A DNA stretch of 51,225 bases from Lachnospiraceae bacterium (GTDB lineage: Bacteria; Bacillota; Clostridia; Lachnospirales; Lachnospiraceae): contig JAQYBF010000056.1 in the NCBI GenBank assembly GCA_029338875.1, positions 1 through 51,225 on the forward strand. The letters are read 5' to 3'. Under the pieces are notes generated by a model. That model had not been told where the DNA came from, searched no databases, and saw nothing but the letters and a program-made list of their open reading frames with translations. The translations under genes and the position numbers were made by a program. Of the stretch, positions 44,216 through 51,225 are shown one piece after another (within the stretch, counting starts at the first letter, position 1; every line of letters starts with the position of its first letter).

Positions 44216-45805
44216 CTATCCCCGAAAGGCAGACATGCTCTGCCAGACAGCGTCCTCCTGCCAGTATTTCTTATCCATGCTACGGTAGGAAACCGCTTCC
44301 ATAAGGTCTGTGACCTCAGGATTTTCATGGCCTTCGAGGTCAGCGATGGTCCGGGCCGTCCGTAAAATCCGGTGGAAGGAACGGGCTGTCAGATGCTGTT
44401 CCTTGAAGGCGCCTTCCATATAGCGGATGCTTTGCCCTGTGAGCTGACAGAATTCGTTCAGGTCTTTGACCGGAATCCGGCTGTTCAGCTGATAGGGCTT
44501 ATCGCGGAAACGTAAGGCCTGGATTTCTCTGGCATGGATGACCCGGGCACGGATCTCGGCAGAAGATTCCATTCTGTCATTTGCCATCAGATCCTGGAAG
44601 GAAACGGCCTTGGACTCGGCCGTAAGATCCATCCGATCTAATAGGGGCTGGGAGACCCGGGACAGGTAGGATGAGATGGCCCCGTAGGAGCAGTGGCAGA
44701 GCTTCCCGGGATACTGGCCGCAGGGACAGGGATTCATAGCGCAGACCAGAAGGAAATCCGCCGGATAGGTGATGGAAAGATTGTTCCTTACCAGGGTGAC
44801 CGAACGTGCTTCCAGGGGCTCCCGGAGATTTTCCAGAGTGTTTCTCTGAAATTCGGGAAGCTCATCCAGAAAGAGAATGCCGGAGGTCGCCAGGGAGATT
44901 TCCCCGGGTGCCGCCTTGACACCACCGCCGATCAGGCCGGCCGATGTGATGGTATGATGGGGATTCCGGAAAGGTCTCTTCTGCAAAAGTCCCTGATGCT
45001 CGTTCAGCATGCCGGAGACAGAATAGATCTTCGACAGACGGATGACTTCCTCCGGATTCATGGGCGGCAGGATCCCCGGAAGGAGACTGGCTGCCATAGT
45101 TTTTCCAGAGCCGGGCGGACCGATCATCAGAAGATGGTGGCCGCCGGCGGCAGAGATTTCCAGTGCCCGCCGGAGAAATACCTGGCCGTGAAGATCCCTG
45201 AAATCGGCTGAATAGCTGTCTGCAGAGTTTTCCTGATCCATCCCTTCCTTCCTTTGATAAAAATGCCGGGACAGTTCCTCTTCACTGAGTGACAGAAGGT
45301 CAATCAGTTCTTTCAGACTCCGGACCGGAAGAACCCGGATATCCGGGCACAGACCGGCTTCCTCGGCATTGTCCCTTGGAACAATCAGAATATCCTCTCC
45401 GCTTGCCGGAAGCCGTTCCTTCATGGAGAGAGCAGTCGGCAGGACTCCCCGGACCGGAAGCAGTTCTCCCTCCAGGGACAGTTCGCCGATCATGACGAGC
45501 CGCCGTAAGATTTCTTCCGGCAGAAGGCCGATGGCTGCCAGAATGGAGGCGGCGATGGGAAGATCGAAGGTGGAGCCGGATTTTCGGATGGAGGCCGGTG
45601 AGATATTGATGGTGATTCGTTTGGGCGGAAGACAGATGCCGGTATTCCGGAGAGCGGTCCGGATCCGGTCCTTGGATTCCCTTACTTCCTGACTCAGATA
45701 GCCGAGATAGGTGGTGACGGGCAGTCCTTCCGAGATATCCGCCTCGCAGGTGACATGAAGACTGTCGATTCCGAAGATCGCAGCCGTCGCTACAGAACTG
45801 TACAT
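44216..45805 (-). CDS. comM: YifB/ComM family Mg-chelatase-like AAA+ ATPase
   Basis: ComM is a hexameric helicase that promotes branch migration during transformation in other bacteria. The 529-residue protein has the N-terminal ChlI-like domain (MYSSVATAAIFGID, TINISPASIRKSGSTFDLPIA), an AAA+ core with Walker A GPPGSGKT (229-236) and Walker B ILFLDELPEF. The CPCGQYPG motif and a C-terminal helical domain follow. AAAGGAGA precedes the ATG at 45805. With dprA downstream it forms a recombination/DNA-uptake pair. Its promoter should lie in 45806-46064, shared with topA, but I see no clear sigma-A pair on the minus strand. Confidence 0.94.
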   Translation of the reverse strand: MYSSVATAAIFGIDSLHVTCEADISEGLPVTTYLGYLSQEVRESKDRIRTALRNTGICLPPKRITINISPASIRKSGSTFDLPIAASILAAIGLLPEEILRRLVMIGELSLEGELLPVRGVLPTALSMKERLPASGEDILIVPRDNAEEAGLCPDIRVLPVRSLKELIDLLSLSEEELSRHFYQRKEGMDQENSADSYSADFRDLHGQVFLRRALEISAAGGHHLLMIGPPGSGKTMAASLLPGILPPMNPEEVIRLSKIYSVSGMLNEHQGLLQKRPFRNPHHTITSAGLIGGGVKAAPGEISLATSGILFLDELPEFQRNTLENLREPLEARSVTLVRNNLSITYPADFLLVCAMNPCPCGQYPGKLCHCSYGAISSYLSRVSQPLLDRMDLTAESKAVSFQDLMANDRMESSAEIRARVIHAREIQALRFRDKPYQLNSRIPVKDLNEFCQLTGQSIRYMEGAFKEQHLTARSFHRILRTARTIADLEGHENPEVTDLMEAVSYRSMDKKYWQEDAVWQSMSAFRG

Positions 45806-45942
45806 ACAATTCTCCTTTATGAACTCATGGCTGACGGGGGGATTTCAGCGGAATCGGACTTTCCCCGGGAAAGGGGAAAAGTTTTTTTTATATTATCATG
45901 AAAAATAGGTCATTCCTGACTATAAATACTTAAAAAATTATG

Positions 45943-45957
45943 AATTTTAAGAAAATT
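45943..45957. promoter_or_regulatory. CodY box between comM and topA-codY
   Basis: AATTTTAAGAAAATT matches the CodY consensus AATTTTCWGAAAATT at 14 of 15 positions. It lies 36 bases upstream of the topA promoter -35 and about 140 bases from the comM start. It could let CodY control topA-codY, comM-dprA or both. Confidence 0.7.
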
Positions 45958-45993
45958 AAATAAAATATTCCGGGTCCCGGACACACTTTAGGC

Positions 45994-46022
45994 TTGAAAT
46001 AGAAAATATGGTGTTGTATATT
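45994..46022 (+). promoter_or_regulatory. Sigma-A promoter of topA-codY
   Basis: TTGAAA (45994-45999), a 17-base spacer and TATATT (46017-46022), about 45 bases before the topA start. Confidence 0.75.
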
Positions 46023-46064
46023 AAGTTCGTTTGTTTACCAAAATCACTTGGAGGTAATTTTTAT

Positions 46065-48143
46065 ATGGCAAAGAACCTCGTTATTGTGGAGTCACCGACC
46101 AAGGTGAAAACCATAAAAAAATTTCTCGGAAAAAATTATGAAGTGGTCGCTTCTCAGGGACATGTCCGCGATCTGCCGAAGAGCCAGCTTGGCATCGACA
46201 TTGAGCACGGCTGCGAACCCAAATATATCACCATCCGCGGCAAGGGAGAGCTTCTGGCATCTCTTCGGAAGGAAGTCAAGAAGGCCGATCACGTTTATCT
46301 CGCAACCGACCCGGACCGTGAGGGAGAGGCGATTTCCTGGCATCTGACCAAGGCCCTGAATCTGGAAGGCAAGGATGTCAAGCGGATTACCTTTAACGAG
46401 ATTACGAAGAATGCGGTCAAGGCATCCTTCAAGCATCCCAGGGACATTGACATGAATCTGGTGGATGCCCAGCAGGCCCGAAGGGTCTTAGACCGGATGG
46501 TGGGCTACGAGATCAGCCCCCTGCTCTGGGCTAAGGTCAAGAGAGGCCTGTCCGCCGGACGTGTCCAGTCGGTAGCGCTCCGGATCATCGCTGACCGGGA
46601 GGCGGAAATCGATGCCTTTATTCCCCAGGAATACTACACATTGGATGTGATCCTCCATCCCGAGGATGCAAGGCAGAAAATCACGGCTTCCTTCTATGGG
46701 AAAAACGGAAAGAAGATGGAGATCTCCGACAAGGCTTCTCTGGATCAGATCATGAAGGAAGTCAACGGAGCCGACTTTAAAGTCGATTCCATCAAGACGG
46801 CCTCCCGGGAGAAAAAGGCGCCCCTTCCCTTTACCACATCAACCCTTCAGCAGGAAGCCTTCAAGGCATTGAATTTCACCACCCAGAAGACCATGCGGGT
46901 GGCTCAGCAGCTCTATGAAGGCGTGGATATCAAGGGCAGCGGAACCGTCGGCCTCATCACCTATCTTCGAACGGATTCCGTTCGTGTATCGGAAGAAGCC
47001 CAGACTGCGGCAGCGGCCTATATTTCTCAGACCTACGGGGACGAATTCAAGAAGAAGTCCGAGACCCAGGTCAAGCAGGGGCGGATCCAGGATGCCCACG
47101 AGGCTATCCGACCGGCAGATCTGACCCGCCTGCCTTCGGATCTCAAGGATTCCCTGACCCGGGAGCAGTTCCGTCTCTATCAGCTGATCTGGCGGCGTTT
47201 CATGGCAAGCCAGATGTCCAATGCCCGTTATGAGACGAAAAACGTCCGGATCAAGGCCAATGATTATCTCTTCACGGCATCCGCATCCCGCCGGTCCTTC
47301 GACGGCTACATGCTGGTCTACACTGAGGCCGATCAGGAGAAGGATGAGAAGAAGGAAGCGGTTATGAAGCTGACCGAGGACTCGAAACTGGTCTTCGAAA
47401 GCTTTGACGAGAAGCAGCACTTCACCCAGCCGCCCGCTCACTTCACCGAGGCCTCCCTGGTTCATACCCTGGAGGAGCTTGGCATCGGCCGGCCGTCGAC
47501 CTATGCGCCGACCATTTCGACTCTTTTAAAGCGGCATTACGTCACCAAGGAAGGCCGGAATATTTTCATGACAGAGCTCGGCGATGCCGTAAATTCGATC
47601 ATGAAGAAGTGCTTTCCTACCATTGTAAATGAGCAGTTTACGGCCAATATGGAGAGCCTCCTCGACGGCGTGGAAGAGGGGACGGTCGACTGGAAGTCCA
47701 TCGTGGAAAATTTCTACCCCGATCTAGAGGAGTCCGTCAAGAAGGCCCAGAAGGACCTGGAAAAGGTTCAGATCGCTGACGAGGAGACGGATGTCATCTG
47801 CGATAAGTGCGGACGGCACATGGTGATCAAATATGGACCGCACGGCAAATTCCTGGCCTGCCCGGGCTTTCCGGAATGCCGGAATACAAAGCCCTATCTC
47901 GAAAAAATCGGAGTGGCCTGCCCCAAGTGCGGCAAGGACATCGTCATCCGGAAAACCAAGAAGGGCCGTGTCTTCTACGGATGTGAGGATTATCCGAACT
48001 GCGATTTCATGAGCTGGCAGAAGCCGGCCGGAAAAAACTGCCCCAAGTGTGGCAAATATATGGTGATCCGCGGAAACCGCCTGGTCTGCTCAGACAAGGA
48101 ATGCGGCTATTCGGAAACCATTCCCAAGGATCAGAATAACTAG
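46065..48143 (+). CDS. topA: DNA topoisomerase I
   Basis: Type IA topoisomerase that relaxes negative supercoils. The 692-residue protein starts MAKNLVIVESPTKVKTIKKFLG (Toprim). It carries ATDPDREGEAISWHL (acidic metal site), LSAGRVQSVALR, and the active-site tyrosine Tyr300 in GLITYLRTDS. Three C-terminal zinc ribbons follow: CDKCGRHM..ACPGFPEC, CPKCGKDI..GCEDYPNC and CPKCGKYM..CSDKEC. ATG 46065 is chosen because TTGGAGGT lies 9 bases upstream; the in-frame ATG at 46008 lies within the promoter spacer. codY follows after 8 bases, so the two are co-transcribed. Confidence 0.97.
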   Translation: MAKNLVIVESPTKVKTIKKFLGKNYEVVASQGHVRDLPKSQLGIDIEHGCEPKYITIRGKGELLASLRKEVKKADHVYLATDPDREGEAISWHLTKALNLEGKDVKRITFNEITKNAVKASFKHPRDIDMNLVDAQQARRVLDRMVGYEISPLLWAKVKRGLSAGRVQSVALRIIADREAEIDAFIPQEYYTLDVILHPEDARQKITASFYGKNGKKMEISDKASLDQIMKEVNGADFKVDSIKTASREKKAPLPFTTSTLQQEAFKALNFTTQKTMRVAQQLYEGVDIKGSGTVGLITYLRTDSVRVSEEAQTAAAAYISQTYGDEFKKKSETQVKQGRIQDAHEAIRPADLTRLPSDLKDSLTREQFRLYQLIWRRFMASQMSNARYETKNVRIKANDYLFTASASRRSFDGYMLVYTEADQEKDEKKEAVMKLTEDSKLVFESFDEKQHFTQPPAHFTEASLVHTLEELGIGRPSTYAPTISTLLKRHYVTKEGRNIFMTELGDAVNSIMKKCFPTIVNEQFTANMESLLDGVEEGTVDWKSIVENFYPDLEESVKKAQKDLEKVQIADEETDVICDKCGRHMVIKYGPHGKFLACPGFPECRNTKPYLEKIGVACPKCGKDIVIRKTKKGRVFYGCEDYPNCDFMSWQKPAGKNCPKCGKYMVIRGNRLVCSDKECGYSETIPKDQNN

Positions 48144-48151
48144 GAGGAAAC

Positions 48152-48931
48152 ATGGGAGTTCAATTACTCGACAAAACGAGAAAAATCGGAAAACTTTTAC
48201 ACAACAACAATTCATCCAAGATTGTCTTCAACGACATCTGCAAGGTACTGACAGATGTTCTCGAATCCTCGGTCCTGGTTATCAGTAAGAAGGGCAAGGT
48301 CCTCGGCATCAGTAACGACAAGGATGTTCCCGAGATCACCGAGCTTCTGGTGGATGAGGTCGGAACCTTCGTGGATTCTCTCTTAAACGAGCGTCTCTTA
48401 GGTATCCTGTCCACCAAGGAAAATGTAAACCTGTCCACCCTTGGCTTTGAGCATACGGACTCTTCCAAGTACGCAGCCATTATCACGCCGATCGAAATCG
48501 CAGGCGACCGCCTGGGAACGCTCTTCGTTTACCGCTATAACCGCCTCTATGATATCGATGACATCATTCTGGCCGAGTACGGCACAACCGTTGTCGGCCT
48601 GGAAATGATGCGGTCGGTCAACGAGGAAAATGAAGAGGAGAACCGGAAGGAGCAGATCGTAAAGTCCGCCATCAGCACTCTTTCCTATTCTGAACTTGAG
48701 GCCATTATCCACATCTTCGATGAACTGGACGGCACCGAGGGCATCCTTGTTGCAAGTAAGATCGCAGACCGGGTCGGCATTACACGTTCCGTCATTGTAA
48801 ATGCTCTCCGGAAGTTTGAATCCGCGGGCGTGATCGAGTCCAGATCCTCCGGCATGAAGGGCACCTATATCAAGGTTCTGAATGATGTGGTCTTTGACGA
48901 ACTGGATAAGATCAAGGAGAAGAGAAAGTAA
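48152..48931 (+). CDS. codY: GTP-sensing transcriptional pleiotropic repressor CodY
   Basis: CodY represses nitrogen and amino-acid genes when GTP and branched-chain amino acids are abundant. The 259 residues are the normal length: an N-terminal GAF domain (LLDKTRKIGKLL, SSVLVISKKGKVLG) and a C-terminal winged helix whose recognition helix reads ASKIADRVGITRSVIVNALRKFESAGVIESRSSGMKG in family alignments, at about residues 203-240. AGGAGGAA precedes ATG 48152. It is in operon with topA, downstream of a CodY box. In B. subtilis trmFO, xerC and hslVU lie between topA and codY; here they are missing. Confidence 0.96.
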   Translation: MGVQLLDKTRKIGKLLHNNNSSKIVFNDICKVLTDVLESSVLVISKKGKVLGISNDKDVPEITELLVDEVGTFVDSLLNERLLGILSTKENVNLSTLGFEHTDSSKYAAIITPIEIAGDRLGTLFVYRYNRLYDIDDIILAEYGTTVVGLEMMRSVNEENEEENRKEQIVKSAISTLSYSELEAIIHIFDELDGTEGILVASKIADRVGITRSVIVNALRKFESAGVIESRSSGMKGTYIKVLNDVVFDELDKIKEKRK

Positions 48932-49005
48932 GACCGACCTGGAACATAACCGAAAATCCGGGCGGCAGGAGCCCTGGGGACAGAAGTCTGCATAGCAGGG
49001 CATAA

Positions 49006-49033
49006 ACACAGGTATAAGGACACAGGTATAAGG
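49006..49033 (+). repeat. Perfect 14-bp tandem duplication upstream of rpsB
   Basis: ACACAGGTATAAGG occurs twice without a gap (49006-49019 and 49020-49033), 12 bases upstream of the rpsB -35. It may be a binding site pair or a neutral slippage product. Confidence 0.85.
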
Positions 49034-49045
49034 TAAATTCCCCTC

Positions 49046-49074
49046 TTGCATCCGAGAGGGGGCTGTAGTATAAT
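49046..49074 (+). promoter_or_regulatory. Sigma-A promoter of rpsB-tsf, with palindrome over the -35
   Basis: TTGCAT (49046-49051), a 17-base spacer and TATAAT (49069-49074). CCCCTCT (49040-49046) and AGAGGGG (49055-49061) form a 7-bp inverted repeat that encloses the -35, as an operator would. Confidence 0.82.
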
Positions 49075-49094
49075 CCTATCGTTTGTAGTTTACA

Positions 49095-49156
49095 CATGAC
49101 GGGGATTCCGGGTCCCGGTGCCGCAATGCGGTCGATCCGAGAGAGAATCCGTCATG
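49095..49156 (+). promoter_or_regulatory. Structured leader of rpsB (putative ribosomal-protein autoregulatory RNA)
   Basis: CATGACGG (49095-49102) pairs with CCGTCATG (49149-49156) and, after a two-base bulge, ATTC (49105-49108) with GAAT (49145-49148). Inside are two small hairpins, CCGG..CCGG near 49108-49118 and CCGC/GCGG at 49121-49131. The closing stem ends 15 bases before the GGAGG of rpsB. This fits a translational control element for S2, but I know no matching described class. Confidence 0.6.
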
Positions 49157-49183
49157 GAAGTTTTAACCAATGGAGGTTTTAAA

Positions 49184-49924
49184 ATGAGTGTTTTATCCAT
49201 GAAGCAGTTACTTGAAGCAGGTGTACATTTCGGTCATCAGACCAGAAGATGGAACCCTAAGATGGCTCCCTACATCTTTACTGAGCGTAACGGTATCTAC
49301 ATCATCGACCTGCAGAAGACCGTAGGTATGATCGACAATGCTTATAATGCAGTCTATGATATCGTAGCTCAGGGCGGTACCGTTCTTTTCGTAGGTACCA
49401 AGAAGCAGGCACAGGACGCTGTCCGTGAAGAAGCTGAGCGCTGCGGAATGTTCTATGTTAACGAGCGCTGGCTTGGCGGTATGCTGACCAACTTCAAGAC
49501 CATCCAGTCCCGTATCGAGCGTCTGAAGGCCATCGAGCGCATGCAGGAAGACGGTACCTTCGACGTTCTGCCCAAGAAGGAAGTTGCAGAGCTCGTCAAG
49601 GAGATGGAAAAGCTGCAGAAGAACCTTGGCGGTATCAAGGAAATGAAGCGTATCCCGGATGCAATCTTCGTTATCGATCCGAAGAAGGAGCATCTCTGCG
49701 TTGATGAAGCAAACAAGCTCGGCATCACTCTGATCGGTATCTGCGATACCAACTGTGATCCGGAAGAGCTGGATTATGTCATCCCCGGTAACGACGATGC
49801 AATCCGTGCCGTTAAGCTTCTGACCGCTACTATGGCTGATGCAGTTGTAGAGGCAAAGCAGGGTGCTGAAGAGAAGGCTTCCGAGGAAGAAGCTGCTGCA
49901 GAAGAGACTGAGGACGCTGAGTAA
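49184..49924 (+). CDS. rpsB: 30S ribosomal protein S2
   Basis: A 246-residue S2 protein, needed for binding S1-like factors and for initiation. The N-terminus ([27 protein letters not shown]), [14 protein letters not shown] and [17 protein letters not shown] are typical. The C-terminus ends in an acidic Ala/Glu-rich tail ([18 protein letters not shown]), seen in many clostridial S2 proteins. Start ATG 49184 has TGGAGGT 6 bases upstream. Upstream in-frame ATGs at 49118 and 49154 lie in the leader hairpin. Codon choice is biased, as expected for a highly expressed gene. tsf follows after 73 bases in the usual pair. Confidence 0.97.
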   Translation: MSVLSMKQLLEAGVHFGHQTRRWNPKMAPYIFTERNGIYIIDLQKTVGMIDNAYNAVYDIVAQGGTVLFVGTKKQAQDAVREEAERCGMFYVNERWLGGMLTNFKTIQSRIERLKAIERMQEDGTFDVLPKKEVAELVKEMEKLQKNLGGIKEMKRIPDAIFVIDPKKEHLCVDEANKLGITLIGICDTNCDPEELDYVIPGNDDAIRAVKLLTATMADAVVEAKQGAEEKASEEEAAAEETEDAE

Positions 49925-49997
49925 TCCCATCTCTTTTACGGTCTATATTTCATGACCGATTCCCTTTCAAATAACCAGTTTTTCGGAGGAAATAAAA

Positions 49998-50933
49998 ATG
50001 GCAATCACAGCAAAGATGGTAAAGGAACTTCGTGAGCAGACCGGCGCCGGCATGATGGAGTGCAAGAAGGCCCTGTCCGAGACCAACGGAGATATGGCTG
50101 AAGCAGTAGAGTACCTGCGTAAGAACGGTCAGGCAAAGGCTGAGAAGAAGGCCAGCCGGATCGCTGCAGAGGGTCTCTGCCTGGTAGCTAACGACGGTGA
50201 CAAGAAGGCCGTTGTCGTAGAAGTTAACTCTGAGACTGACTTCGTTGCTTCCAACGAGAAGTTTCAGACCTATGTCAAGGAAGTTGCTGAGCAGGCACTG
50301 AACAGCGATGCAGAAGATATGGATACTTTCATGGCTGAGAAGTGGGCAAAGGATCCTTCCAAGACTGTACAGGAAGCTCTGGTAGAAGAGATCGCCGTTA
50401 TCGGTGAGAAGCTTTCCATTCGTCGTTTCGAGCGCGTTTCCGAGGACAATGGTTTCGTTGTCTCCTATACGCACGGCGGCGGACGGATTTCTGTTCTGGT
50501 TGACGCTGAGTGCGCAGTCGTTAATGACGAAGCCAAGGAAGCTGTTCACAATGTCGCTATGCAGATCGCTGCTCTGAACCCTAAGTATCTGTCCGACAAG
50601 GACGTTGATCAGGAATTCATCGATCATGAGACCGAGATTATCAAGGCTCAGATCGAGAACGATCCGAAGGAATCCCAGAAGCCGGACAAGGTTAAGCAGG
50701 GTATGGTTAAGGGCAGACTCAATAAGGAACTCAAGGAAGTATGCCTGATGGATCAGCCTTATGTAAAGGCAGCTGATGGCAAGCAGACCGTTCAGAAGTA
50801 TCTGGAAGAGGTATCAAAGAGCCTTGGAAGCACCCTGACCTTAAAGAAGTTCGTTCGTTTCGAGACCGGCGAAGGCATGGAGAAGAAGAACGAAGACTTC
50901 GCAGCAGAAGTTGCAGCGCAGATCAACGGCTAA
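49998..50933 (+). CDS. tsf: Elongation factor Ts
   Basis: EF-Ts is the GDP/GTP exchange factor of EF-Tu. The 311-residue protein has the N-terminal UBA-like domain (MVKELREQTGAGMMECKKAL), the nucleotide-exchange motif EVNSETDFVASNEKF (the TDF motif) and the two-fold repeated core, ending LKKFVRFETGEGMEKKNEDF. CGGAGGAAA precedes ATG 49998. It is in operon with rpsB and ends in a strong terminator. Confidence 0.97.
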   Translation: MAITAKMVKELREQTGAGMMECKKALSETNGDMAEAVEYLRKNGQAKAEKKASRIAAEGLCLVANDGDKKAVVVEVNSETDFVASNEKFQTYVKEVAEQALNSDAEDMDTFMAEKWAKDPSKTVQEALVEEIAVIGEKLSIRRFERVSEDNGFVVSYTHGGGRISVLVDAECAVVNDEAKEAVHNVAMQIAALNPKYLSDKDVDQEFIDHETEIIKAQIENDPKESQKPDKVKQGMVKGRLNKELKEVCLMDQPYVKAADGKQTVQKYLEEVSKSLGSTLTLKKFVRFETGEGMEKKNEDFAAEVAAQING

Positions 50934-50952
50934 TTCGAAATGACTCTTTTTA

Positions 50953-50989
50953 GACGGAAAACGCGAGAGCGTTTTCCGTCTTTTTTTTT
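50953..50989 (+). terminator. Intrinsic terminator of rpsB-tsf
   Basis: Perfect 12-bp stem GACGGAAAACGC (50953-50964) with GCGTTTTCCGTC (50969-50980), a GAGA tetraloop and nine T. Confidence 0.97.
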
Positions 50990-51020
50990 ACAAAAATGGA
51001 TCAAAAAACATAAACTACGA

Positions 51021-51049
51021 TTGACGTACTACGACAGTCGTTGTATTAT
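51021..51049 (+). promoter_or_regulatory. Sigma-A promoter of the padR gene
   Basis: TTGACG (51021-51026), a 17-base spacer and TATTAT (51044-51049). The spacer is filled by a palindrome (next entry). Confidence 0.8.
51027..51045. promoter_or_regulatory. Palindromic operator in the padR promoter spacer
   Basis: TAC-T-ACGAC-A-GTCGT-T-GTA, symmetric about 51036 with only one mismatched pair. A regulator bound here would block RNA polymerase. The PadR protein encoded downstream is the likely ligand, since PadR proteins commonly repress their own promoters. Confidence 0.7.
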
Positions 51050-51066
51050 ATTTTTGTCAAGATACT

Positions 51067-51101
51067 ACGACAGACGTAATACGACAGACATAATACGACA
51101 G
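51067..51101 (+). repeat. Three ACGACAG direct repeats at 14-bp spacing
   Basis: ACGACAG starts at 51067, 51081 and 51095, just upstream of the ribosome binding site. The same word occurs in the promoter palindrome at 51031, and ACGA at 51017 keeps the 14-base phase with it. They look like further half-sites of the same operator. Confidence 0.7.
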
Positions 51102-51115
51102 AAAGGAGGATATGA

Positions 51116-51225
51116 TTGGAAATCAGCAGTGATGTGATTCGGGGCTACAATGACACTATCATATTGAGTCTGCTTCTGGATCAGCCATCCTATGGATATG
51201 AGATCTCAAAGATGATTCGGGAAAA
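51116..51225 (+). CDS. PadR family transcriptional regulator (5' part)
   Basis: The first 36 codons of a PadR-type regulator, cut by the window edge: MEISSDVIRGYNDTIILSLL and then LDQPSYGYEISKMIRE. The GYEI motif of the PadR winged helix is clear. The start is TTG 51116, 6 bases after AAAGGAGG. An ATG at 51112 in another frame stops after six codons. PadR proteins often control efflux pumps or membrane proteins encoded next to them, and regulate themselves; the downstream neighbour is outside the window. Confidence 0.9.
   Translation, partial: MEISSDVIRGYNDTIILSLLLDQPSYGYEISKMIRE

Overview
The window is a 51 kb stretch of chromosome from a Firmicute of the class Clostridia, most likely a Lachnospiraceae member. 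The evidence is AddAB instead of RecBCD, CodY, a CIRCE/HrcA site, AGGAGG-type ribosome binding sites, and several families largely confined to Lachnospiraceae (DUF5716, DUF5717, DUF5662, DUF6465, DUF1292). No rRNA, tRNA, insertion sequence, prophage or CRISPR array was seen. Genus assignment is not possible from sequence reading alone.

Layout. 1-3.5 kb: end of an upstream gene, rpmE with its terminator, then a DUF1385 membrane protein, prmC and prfA (translation termination). 3.5-12.2 kb: addB-addA (double-strand break repair), a small acidic protein and a parvulin-like lipoprotein. 12.3-13 kb: a DUF6465 protein carrying four 11-residue LEA-like repeats. 13-20 kb, minus strand: htpG under a sigma-A promoter with a perfect CIRCE element, and a 1437-residue BadF/HgdC-type activator fusion. 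20-25.3 kb: a rhomboid-like membrane protein with a zinc-finger tail, glnS, a VanZ-like protein and argS. 25.4-27.6 kb: two adjacent CobW-type GTPases, one with a very His-rich insert, the other fused to a DUF1980-like domain. 27.7-30 kb: nfnA-nfnB, the electron-bifurcating transhydrogenase. 30-35.9 kb: a three-gene uncharacterised cluster (large DUF5717 solenoid protein, DUF5716 Hsp70-like ATPase, TPR-like protein). 36-39.7 kb: gltX and a UvrD-type helicase. 39.7-43 kb: DUF1292 (minus), a GlgX-like protein that has lost all catalytic residues, and DUF5662. 43-45.8 kb, minus strand: comM and dprA (DNA uptake and recombination). 46-51 kb: topA-codY, rpsB-tsf, and the start of a PadR regulator with an operator cluster.

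How it fits together. Most genes are housekeeping: ribosome, translation, aminoacylation, repair and global regulation. Regulation is readable in several places: CIRCE in front of htpG, a one-mismatch CodY box in front of topA-codY (suggesting CodY autoregulation), a structured leader in front of rpsB, and a palindrome inside the padR promoter spacer. The least explained parts, and the best candidates for undescribed biology, are the DUF5717/DUF5716/TPR cluster, the catalytically dead GlgX-like protein, and the pair of CobW-type GTPases with the DUF1980-like fusion.
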